Shown here piece after piece: positions 50,633-57,113 of a stretch of DNA of 64,000 bases. The position numbers and the translations under genes were made by a program. The notes beneath the pieces were generated by a model, which ran no database searches, had not been told where the DNA came from, and saw only the letters and a list, made by a program, of their open reading frames with translations. The number at the start of each line of letters is the position of its first letter. The stretch's first letter is position 1. The DNA is from Atopobiaceae bacterium (GTDB lineage Bacteria; Actinomycetota; Coriobacteriia; Coriobacteriales; Atopobiaceae): assembly GCA_022655215.1 (NCBI GenBank), contig JALCUE010000003.1, forward strand, positions 124,001-188,000, written 5' to 3'.

Positions 50633-51348
50633 CGAAGGCAGGGGCCGAGAGGCGCGCAGGTGACGGGATGAAGGTCTGTCCGAGATGCGGGTCCAGGCTC
50701 TTCGAGGACATGAACGTGTGTTACGCGTGCCTCTATGACTTCTCGAAGGACCGCACGGCGCGGGTGCCGGGGATGCCCGAGCTCGATGCGTTCGGCTTCG
50801 GGGAGGTCGAGGATCGCGACCTCCCATCCGAGGTGAACGCAGTCCCGGAGCCATGCTCACACCCGACTCCGACGAGGCTCCCCCGTGCGGCCATGTACGA
50901 GGACCCTCCCTTCGGAGAGGACCTCGCCGGTCCCGCCGTGGAATGGGACGGTGGCTACATGCCCGACGAGAGCCTCCCATCCGACTCGCCCGATCCTCTC
51001 GCCAGCGATGACTGCATGGCCCCGTCCTTCTCGTGGGGCCGGCATGCTTGGACACGTGAGATGGGGGTGAGGGTGGTGACGGGGGATGCTGACGTGACCT
51101 GCCACATCCCTGCCGACGGGCTCACGGTGGGGAGGAGCGGCGAGTGCGACGTCATGCTCCACGATGGCTCGGTGAACAGGTTCGAGCTCCTCATAAGGAG
51201 GGACGAGGACTGCGTGGTGGTCAGCCCTCTCGACGCAGGGGGCATGGCGACCCTTTGGGGGGAGCCCCTCCTCGAGACGCAGATGCTCGGCGCGGGCGAG
51301 CCCATCGACGTGTGCGGGACCCGTCTCATGCTCGTGCCTTTGCTTTGA
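50629..51348 (+). CDS. Zinc-ribbon plus FHA-like domain protein
   Basis: A 239-residue cytoplasmic protein. Residues ~14-33 are a zinc ribbon (CPRCGSRLFEDMNVCYAC), then an acidic disordered linker (~45-140), then an FHA-like beta domain (LTVGRSGECDVMLHDGSVNRF..., residues ~145-239). The pThr-binding SxxH of true FHA domains is VNRFE here, so phosphopeptide binding is doubtful. The ATG overlaps DUF192. It may regulate or localise the pilus machinery (inference). Confidence 0.75.
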   Translation: MTKAGAERRAGDGMKVCPRCGSRLFEDMNVCYACLYDFSKDRTARVPGMPELDAFGFGEVEDRDLPSEVNAVPEPCSHPTPTRLPRAAMYEDPPFGEDLAGPAVEWDGGYMPDESLPSDSPDPLASDDCMAPSFSWGRHAWTREMGVRVVTGDADVTCHIPADGLTVGRSGECDVMLHDGSVNRFELLIRRDEDCVVVSPLDAGGMATLWGEPLLETQMLGAGEPIDVCGTRLMLVPLL

Positions 51349-51478
51349 ATTCAAAAGAAACGAGCGTGGATGTGGCGATACGGGGTCTCCCGCGCGGTGT
51401 TTCGGGAAAGGCCTCGGTCGTTCCTCTCCTGGAGCCATCCGTCTCGTCATCCGTCCCTCGTCCGCAGCGAGAGACGGG

Positions 51479-51507
51479 TTGACAAGTTAACTTGGCAGAA
51501 CGATACT
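51479..51507 (+). promoter_or_regulatory. Promoter of the membrane protein/XRE operon
   Basis: TTGACA (51479-51484), 17-bp spacer, GATACT (51502-51507): close to consensus. It is overlapped and followed by the paired palindromes listed next. Confidence 0.75.
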
Positions 51508-51527
51508 CGTCGTGTCAAGAAAACTTG
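51483..51527. promoter_or_regulatory. Paired CAAGNNAACTTG operators
   Basis: CAAGTTAACTTG (51483-51494), a perfect 12-bp palindrome, overlaps the -35 box; CAAGAAAACTTG (51516-51527) lies just after the -10. Centres are 33 bp apart, three helical turns. The XRE repressor of the same operon is the likely ligand. Confidence 0.65.
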
Positions 51528-51565
51528 TCATATCGATGGGTGATTCGTCAACGGGAGGTCGCGCT

Positions 51566-51892
51566 ATGGGAATGGATAAGAAGGAGGTCCTCGACCGCGC
51601 ACGCGCGGAGGGATCCGATGAGGGAGAGAAGTGGGTCGAGGGCAAGGGCTATGAGTACGGGGCCATCGGCTTCGGTGCCATGTACATCATCGTCATGATC
51701 TTCAACTGGGTCACAGGCCAGGACAACTATCTCCCCATGGCGCTCTTCTTCGCCTTCTTGGGCGCGCAGGAGTATGGGAAGTACCGGGCGTCAGGTGATA
51801 AGGGGCATCGTGCCAACACGATTCTCACACTCATCGCATCGGTGGGCTTCCTCGCCTGCTATGTGATACGGGTGCTGGGTATCCACGCATGA
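51566..51892 (+). CDS. Small membrane protein cotranscribed with an XRE regulator
   Basis: A 108-residue protein with a polar N-terminus (MGMDKKEVLDRARAEGSDEGEKW) and three hydrophobic segments (AIGFGAMYIIVMIFNWV; LPMALFFAFLGAQEYG; NTILTLIASVGFLACYVI). The ATG at 51566 has GGGAGG seven bases upstream. Its stop overlaps the XRE gene start. Such membrane-protein/XRE pairs are widespread in Gram-positives; the membrane protein's function is not known. Confidence 0.75.
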   Translation: MGMDKKEVLDRARAEGSDEGEKWVEGKGYEYGAIGFGAMYIIVMIFNWVTGQDNYLPMALFFAFLGAQEYGKYRASGDKGHRANTILTLIASVGFLACYVIRVLGIHA

Positions 51893-52113
51893 GAGGTAGA
51901 TCGGAGACGCTCGTCCTGCGCAACAACCTCAAGGTCGAACGTGCCAGGAAGGGACTGTCGCAGGGGGAGCTCGCCTCCATGGTGGGTGTGAGCAGGCAGA
52001 CCATCAGCTCCATAGAGACCGGCCAGTTCAGCCCCACGGCCAAGCTCGCACTCGTGCTCTGCACCGCCCTCGACGTGAGGTTCGAGGATCTCTTCTACTT
52101 CGATGGTGAGTGA
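51889..52113 (+). CDS. XRE-family transcriptional regulator
   Basis: A 74-residue protein that is almost entirely a Cro/CI helix-turn-helix: LSQGELASMVGVSRQTISSIETGQFSPT, ending near LFYFDGE. It overlaps the upstream membrane-protein gene by 4 nt. Two matching palindromes at the operon promoter suggest autorepression. Confidence 0.88.
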   Translation: MRGRSETLVLRNNLKVERARKGLSQGELASMVGVSRQTISSIETGQFSPTAKLALVLCTALDVRFEDLFYFDGE

Positions 52114-52163
52114 GCCCTGGCTTCGATCGCGGGGGTAACATGCTCGTATCCATGGCATCTTGC

Positions 52164-52191
52164 TTGACCGGGCTGTCGGCTCTGTTATAGT
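52164..52191 (+). promoter_or_regulatory. Promoter of tRNA-Phe
   Basis: TTGACC (52164-52169), 16-bp spacer, TATAGT (52186-52191), 26 bp ahead of the tRNA. Confidence 0.8.
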
Positions 52192-52217
52192 AGTCAAGCT
52201 TGCTTTTTAGCGGCAAC

Positions 52218-52293
52218 GGCTGGGTAGCTCAGTTGGTAGAGCAGGGGACTGAAAATCCCCGTGTCAGGGGTTCAACTCCCTTCCCAGCCACCA
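52218..52293 (+). tRNA. tRNA-Phe (anticodon GAA), CCA encoded
   Basis: A complete cloverleaf: acceptor GGCTGGG/CCCAGCC, D-arm with AGCTCAGTTGGTAGAGC, anticodon stem GGGGA/TCCCC around CTGAAAA (GAA), T-loop TTCAACT, discriminator A and genomic CCA. The pheST T-box in this window would sense this tRNA. Confidence 0.97.
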
Positions 52294-52303
52294 TGCATCG
52301 TAC

Positions 52304-52337
52304 GAGGTCGGACGGCATAAGTCGTTCGACCTCTTTT
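52304..52337 (+). terminator. Terminator after tRNA-Phe
   Basis: GAGGTCGGACG pairs with CGTTCGACCTC (one G-U) and is followed by TTTTGTT, 11 bp past the encoded CCA. Confidence 0.85.
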
Positions 52338-52467
52338 GTTATCCACACGTCGGTGTCACAGATGGCGCCATGGATGTGCCGTGTGTTGCCGATTGGGCCT
52401 TCCTGCCCTCATGTACCATGGGAGCCGTATTCCATAGGCTCAAGACAACGGCATCGGAGGCTTTCCC

Positions 52468-53568
52468 ATGGCGAACGTGTTCAACAGTCCCAGCAAGTAC
52501 GTCCAAGGTCCCGACGAGCTATCCAACCTGGCTTCCTATGTCGAGCCTCTCGGCACGAAGGCCCTGGCCATCGCCACCGCCTCCGGCGTGAGGCGCATCG
52601 GCGACAAGGTGCGCGAGGGCTTCTCCGCCTCCTCCGCCGACGTCGTCTTCGACGAGTTCGCCGGCGAGTGCTGCCACTCCGAGATCGACCGTCTGAGCGA
52701 GGTCGCGAAGTCCGCGGGCTGCGACGTCATCTGCGGCATCGGCGGCGGCAAGGCGTTGGACACCGCCAAGGCGGTCGCGTATGACCTCAAGGTCCCCGTC
52801 GTGATCTGCCCCACCATCGCCAGCTCGGACGCCCCCTGCAGCGCGCTGTCCGTCATCTACACCGATGAGGGAGCCTTCGACAAGTACCTCTTCCTGCGCT
52901 CCAACCCCGACGTCGTCCTCATGGACACCACCGTCATCGCCGCGAGTCCCGCTCGCCTCACCGTCTCGGGCATGGGCGATGCCCTCGCCACGTACTTCGA
53001 GGCGCAGGCCTCGGTCGACTCCTGCGGTGACACCTGCGCCGGCGGGCACGCCACCGCGGCGGCCCTCGCCCTGGCCAAGCTCTGCTACGAGACCCTCATG
53101 GCCGACGGCGTGAAGGCCAAGGTCGCCCTCGAGGCGGGCTGCCGCACGACCGCCGTCGAGCACGTCATCGAGGCGAACACGCTCCTGTCAGGCATCGGCT
53201 TCGAGAGCTGCGGCCTCGCCGCGGCGCATGCCATCCACAACGGCCTCACCCAGATCCCCGAGACCCACTCGTACTATCACGGCGAGAAGGTCGCCTTCGG
53301 TACCCTCTGCCAGCTGGTCCTGGCTGACGCCCCCATCGAGAAGATCGAGGAGGTCCTCGGCTTCTGCATCGAGGTCGGTCTCCCGGTCACGCTGGGCGAG
53401 CTCGGCATCCACGAGGACGAGCGCCGGAAGGCCATGATCGTGGCCGAGGCCGCGTGCGCGCCTGGCGACACCATGGGCAACATGCCGTTCGAGGTCACCC
53501 CGGACATGGTGTGCGAGGCCATCCTCGGTGCGGACGCGATGGGCCACTACTACACGGACGCCGACTAG
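52468..53568 (+). CDS. gldA: Glycerol dehydrogenase
   Basis: A 366-residue iron-type (group III) alcohol dehydrogenase family enzyme, oxidising glycerol to dihydroxyacetone with NAD+. Cofactor loop GIGGGKALDTAKAV, the PTIASSDAPCSALSVIY segment, metal Asp/His in GDALATYFEA, AAAHAIHNGL and YYHGEKVAFG all match GldA. Monocistronic by spacing, after the tRNA-Phe terminator. Confidence 0.93.
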   Translation: MANVFNSPSKYVQGPDELSNLASYVEPLGTKALAIATASGVRRIGDKVREGFSASSADVVFDEFAGECCHSEIDRLSEVAKSAGCDVICGIGGGKALDTAKAVAYDLKVPVVICPTIASSDAPCSALSVIYTDEGAFDKYLFLRSNPDVVLMDTTVIAASPARLTVSGMGDALATYFEAQASVDSCGDTCAGGHATAAALALAKLCYETLMADGVKAKVALEAGCRTTAVEHVIEANTLLSGIGFESCGLAAAHAIHNGLTQIPETHSYYHGEKVAFGTLCQLVLADAPIEKIEEVLGFCIEVGLPVTLGELGIHEDERRKAMIVAEAACAPGDTMGNMPFEVTPDMVCEAILGADAMGHYYTDAD

Positions 53569-53742
53569 CGCCCCAAAGGTGCTGTTCGGGACCATCCCGA
53601 ACTCGTTGGTACGGGTCGGGCTTTCGCGTCAGGCTTCGTGGCTATACTGCAGTCAGAGCCTGGCCGCCCGCGGCGTCGACATCCGTCGTCGTCCCCGACG
53701 TGTACCAGGACCTCCCATCGGTCTCTGCTCGGAAGGCGTCTC

Positions 53743-54780
53743 ATGGCGGATAGGACGTTGCATGGAGTGAACCTCTCCGGATGGCTCGTTCTCGAGTCAT
53801 GGGTGACGCCGTCGATCTTCTCGGCCACGGGCGTGTTCGACGAGGCCTCCCTCGTCGAGGCGATGGGCCACGATCGCTACGCGGAGGTCGTCAGGCGTCA
53901 TCGCGACACCTTCGTGACCGAGAGGGACTTCCAGCGCATCGCGGCGCGCGGCCTCGATGCCGTCCGCCTGCCCATTCCCTGGTACGTCTTCGGGGAACAG
54001 GGTCCCATGCCGGGCGCGTACGTCGGCTGCCTGTCGTACCTCGACCAGGCCTTCGACTGGGCCGAGGCGGCCGGTCTCCAGTTGCTGCTCGACCTCGCCG
54101 CCATCCCCGGTTCCTCCGTGGGCGAGCGTGGCACCCTCGTGGAGGACACCGAGAAGAACCGCTCCTGTCTCCTCGACGTGGTGGCGGCACTTGCCAAGCG
54201 CTACGCCGACCGCACGTCCTTCCTGGGCATCGAGCCCCTGAACGCGCCCGTCATGCAGCACCGTCTGGGCCTCGGTCTCACCGACGGGGTGCCACCGCAT
54301 CGCCTTCGCAACTTCTATCGTGACGTCTACGAGGTGGTCCGCGGCATCGCGGGTCCACGTCCCATCGTGGTCCTCTCCGATGGCGGCGTCCCCGGCGACT
54401 GGCGCCGCTTCATGGCGCAGGACCGCTACGAGAACGTCTGGCTCGACAGCCACCTCTATCACTATGCGGAGTCGATGGGGGCGGCCGGTCCCTCTGGTGT
54501 CCGCACCCTCGTCGCGCAGAGCGCTCGCTCCCTCAAGCAGGCCGACTCGAGCGGTCTTCCCATCATGGTGGGGGAGTGGAGCGCGGCGCTGCCTCTGGCT
54601 GACTCGGCCATGACGCCCGAGGGCAGGATGGCGCTCGAGCGCGTCTATACTTCCGGCCAGATCTCCGCCTTCGCCGGCACCGCGGGCTGGTTCTTCCGCA
54701 CGTGGAAGACGGAGGGGCATCTCTCCAGCTGGGACGCGCGCATCGCGCTGGCCAGCTTCGAGCACGGGATGTTTGATTAG
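53743..54780 (+). CDS. GH5 exo-beta-1,3-glucanase-like protein lacking the acid/base Glu
   Basis: A 345-residue GH5 (Exg1-like) TIM barrel without a signal peptide. GVNLSGWLVLESWVTPSIF, AVRLPIPWYVF, SHLYHY and the nucleophile Glu278 in VGEWSAAL are conserved. The acid/base motif, normally LNEP, reads LNAP (Ala168), confirmed from the codons AAC GCG CCC. Hydrolysis should therefore be impaired; it may bind glycans, use another residue or act as a regulator. GGAAGG lies ahead of the ATG, and the stop directly abuts rsmI. Confidence 0.83.
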   Translation: MADRTLHGVNLSGWLVLESWVTPSIFSATGVFDEASLVEAMGHDRYAEVVRRHRDTFVTERDFQRIAARGLDAVRLPIPWYVFGEQGPMPGAYVGCLSYLDQAFDWAEAAGLQLLLDLAAIPGSSVGERGTLVEDTEKNRSCLLDVVAALAKRYADRTSFLGIEPLNAPVMQHRLGLGLTDGVPPHRLRNFYRDVYEVVRGIAGPRPIVVLSDGGVPGDWRRFMAQDRYENVWLDSHLYHYAESMGAAGPSGVRTLVAQSARSLKQADSSGLPIMVGEWSAALPLADSAMTPEGRMALERVYTSGQISAFAGTAGWFFRTWKTEGHLSSWDARIALASFEHGMFD

Positions 54781-55731
54781 ATGGGCGAGGACGTCGACGT
54801 CACGATTCCGGACCCCGAAGGAGTCTCGAACCTTCCTGCCGAGAACGGCGAGGGCATCCTCTCGTTGGTGGGCACGCCCATAGGCAACCTCTCCGATGTG
54901 AGCCCTCGCGTGAGCGCGACCCTCTCCGCTGCTGACGTGGTCCTATGCGAGGACACGCGCGTCACGGGCAAGCTCATGTCGTTCCTGGACATCCACGTGC
55001 CTCTCGAGAGGTGCGACGAGAACGTGATCCGTGACCGCGTGGGGGCCGTGGTGTCGCGCGTGGAGGCTGGCGAGCGCGTGGCGTTCGTCTCGGATGCCGG
55101 TATGCCCGGCGTGTCCGATCCAGGCTCCGTCCTCATGGACGCCGTCCTCGAGGCAGGCCTGCCAACCGAGGTCGTGCCTGGTCCCAGCGCCGTCACCTGC
55201 GCTGTCGCGGCAAGCGGAATCCCGTGCGAGCACTTCCTATTCGAGGGATTCCTCCCGAGGAAGCCTGGCGAGAAGGACAGGCGTCTGCATCTGCTCGCGC
55301 GAGTTCCGGCCGCCCTCGTGATCTACGAGTCCCCGCGTCGCGTGGCGCTCACGCTCGCGGCCATCGCCGACGTCATGCCGTCGCGTCGCGTCGCCCTCAT
55401 CCGCGAGCTCACCAAGATGCACGAGGAGGTCATGCGCGACTCCGCCGAGGAACTCGCCTCGCGTGTGGCACGGCGTGTCGCCGACGAGCCACTTCGCGGC
55501 GAGTGCGTCATCGTGGTGGAGGCCCCCTCGTCCTCGGAGCTCGATGCGATGGAGAGGCAGGCAACGGGTCCTGCGGAGGAGGACGGGGATACGACCCCCG
55601 AGACCCTCGTTCGCGAGCGACTCGCCCAGGGAGCGCCGAAGAGCGCGCTCGCCAGGCAGGTCGCCCGCAGGTTCGACATGGACCGCGGGGAGGCCTACGA
55701 CCTCGTGGTGAGGCTGTCCCGCGAGGGCTAG
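54781..55731 (+). CDS. rsmI: 16S rRNA 2'-O-ribose C1402 methyltransferase RsmI
   Basis: A 316-residue SAM-dependent methyltransferase of the tetrapyrrole-methylase fold. It methylates C1402 in the 16S decoding centre. Motifs: VGTPIGNLSDVSPR, CEDTR, FVSDAGMPGVSDPG, PGPSAVTCA, EGFLPRK. It begins immediately after the GH5-like stop, so it is probably co-transcribed. Confidence 0.94.
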   Translation: MGEDVDVTIPDPEGVSNLPAENGEGILSLVGTPIGNLSDVSPRVSATLSAADVVLCEDTRVTGKLMSFLDIHVPLERCDENVIRDRVGAVVSRVEAGERVAFVSDAGMPGVSDPGSVLMDAVLEAGLPTEVVPGPSAVTCAVAASGIPCEHFLFEGFLPRKPGEKDRRLHLLARVPAALVIYESPRRVALTLAAIADVMPSRRVALIRELTKMHEEVMRDSAEELASRVARRVADEPLRGECVIVVEAPSSSELDAMERQATGPAEEDGDTTPETLVRERLAQGAPKSALARQVARRFDMDRGEAYDLVVRLSREG

Positions 55732-55739
55732 CCTCCTGC

Positions 55740-56363
55740 CTACTCGGTGGTGGTGGCAGCCTCGTCGGTGGACGTGGGCAGCGTCACGCTTCCCAGCGAG
55801 TTCCCGTCCGGGTCGAGCAGGGTGACGTTGCAGGCCACGGGCTGGCCGGCGATCTGCTGATACATGCAGGCGACAAGGCCTGGGCCGTAGGCGTCGAACA
55901 TGTCCTGGTAGCCCAGCGTGGTCACGCTGAGGTTCATGGTGATGTTGGCGTACTGGTCGTCGTAGGTGATCGAGGTGACGTTCGGGTAGGACTCGGAGCC
56001 GGGCATGGCGTCGATCTGCTCGGCGACCTTGTCATGGGTGGTGTCGACGAGCTGGTTATACCTGTCGATGGACATGGTCACCGTGTAGGAACCGTCCTCG
56101 TTGGCGGTGATGTCGGTGCAGCCGGCGTTCTCAAGCTCGGAGGTCACCTTGTCGGCGTCCTCGTTCTGGAAGTAGATCTTGGGGAACGTGACCGTGCGCG
56201 TGGTGAGGGTGCTGTCCTCGACGGCGCTGTTCGTGTCGCTCGCGCTTGTGGTGTCGCCGGAGTTGGACGTGGCACATCCACCTATGAGCAGGGAACTTGC
56301 GATGATGACCGAGGCGATGCCTGCCACGAGGGGTTTCTTGGGGAGTCCGCTGGGGTTGAGCAT
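55740..56363 (-). CDS. Putative lipoprotein of unknown function
   Basis: A 207-residue exported protein. The signal ends with lipobox LLIGGC (Cys near 29), followed by a Ser/Thr linker and a domain with TVTMSIDRYNQLVDTTHDKVAEQI that resembles small actinobacterial surface lipoproteins. The start at 56363 gives a normal lipoprotein signal; the open frame begins 28 codons earlier. It converges on rsmI with an 8-nt gap. Confidence 0.75.
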   Translation of the reverse strand: MLNPSGLPKKPLVAGIASVIIASSLLIGGCATSNSGDTTSASDTNSAVEDSTLTTRTVTFPKIYFQNEDADKVTSELENAGCTDITANEDGSYTVTMSIDRYNQLVDTTHDKVAEQIDAMPGSESYPNVTSITYDDQYANITMNLSVTTLGYQDMFDAYGPGLVACMYQQIAGQPVACNVTLLDPDGNSLGSVTLPTSTDEAATTTE

Positions 56364-56455
56364 GGATGTCCTTTCAGAGAGAGATAAGGTTCGACGGTTC
56401 AGACCATAGCGCGTCCGCCTGACGGGAATGGATGCGGCCTCGTGCATCGTGGCTG

Positions 56456-56484
56456 TTGACAGATCGGCTTTGCCTGCGTATAGT
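56456..56484 (+). promoter_or_regulatory. Promoter of initiator tRNA-Met
   Basis: TTGACA (56456-56461), 17-bp spacer, TATAGT (56479-56484): near-perfect sigma-70 consensus, 30 bp ahead of the tRNA. Confidence 0.85.
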
Positions 56485-56514
56485 TCTCTCTTGCGCTTAA
56501 GGGCGCTCCAACAT

Positions 56515-56591
56515 TGCGGGGTGGAGCAGTCTGGTAGCTCGCCGGGCTCATAACCCGGAGGTCATCGGTTCAAATCCGGTCCCCGCGACCA
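56515..56591 (+). tRNA. Initiator tRNA-fMet (anticodon CAT), CCA encoded
   Basis: Acceptor GCGGGG/CCCCGC with a weak U-G first pair, as initiators avoid a Watson-Crick 1-72 pair. The anticodon stem has three consecutive G-C pairs next to the CTCATAA loop, the initiator hallmark. T-loop TTCAAAT; CCA is encoded. Confidence 0.95.
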
Positions 56592-56600
56592 AAAACATGC

Positions 56601-56630
56601 AGGCCAGTCGCTTATGCGGCTGGCCTGTTT
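56601..56630 (+). terminator. Terminator after tRNA-fMet
   Basis: AGGCCAG pairs with CTGGCCT and is followed by GTTTTGCTTTTG, 10 bp downstream of the encoded CCA. Confidence 0.8.
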
Positions 56631-56637
56631 TGCTTTT

Positions 56638-56670
56638 GACACTGCGAGGGCACTGCGAAGGCACTGCGGA
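56638..56670 (+). repeat. Three tandem 11-bp repeats next to tRNA-fMet
   Basis: Units GACACTGCGAG, GGCACTGCGAA and GGCACTGCGGA lie head to tail. Such short arrays beside a tRNA 3' end resemble arm-type sites of tyrosine-recombinase attachment regions, but no integrase gene is seen. Confidence 0.5.
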
Positions 56671-57113
56671 TGAGGCGGGCCCCGAACGGCGGGTCGGGAG
56701 AGCATCCATCAGGTTCCAACCGCTCGGCTCTCGTTCCTGGGTATCGCGACTGGCGGCCTGTCGTAATAGGCGAGGGCGCATGGGCGGGTTCGGTGATGCC
56801 GAATGCCAGCCATCTTTTTATGCGACCAAAGGATTGGCCTGATCCCATATAGAACTACCAACTGTTAATTGATGTCAAAGGCAAGCATGCCTTGAGTGGA
56901 CCTACGTGAACAAATTGTCGAAGTAATCGCAATTATGACATCAAGAAGATGGCATATTATGGTCTTCGCTACCGCTAAGGGGGATTTCTTTGAAGCGGTC
57001 ACCGCTCTAGAACGCAATTGGCACATGTCTGGAATACGGACCGCTCACATTAAGATGCATGGATTAAGAAGCTATATAGAAGTCAAAGCTAGGCATGCTC
57101 AAGGGGGTGCTAC

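Larger units (their letters stand above)
56592..57113. other. Gene-free, A+T-rich junction after tRNA-fMet
   Basis: Beyond the terminator and 11-bp repeats, bases 56810-57110 are distinctly A+T-rich relative to the flanks. A short open frame from 56896 has no coding character that I trust. This looks like a boundary between core and accessory DNA and must contain the promoter of the regulator at 57114. Confidence 0.5.

Noticed and set aside
56548..56781. A reverse-strand peptide ending in AGTGFEPMTSGL
   Set aside because: It is the antisense translation of the initiator tRNA gene, a common false gene call.
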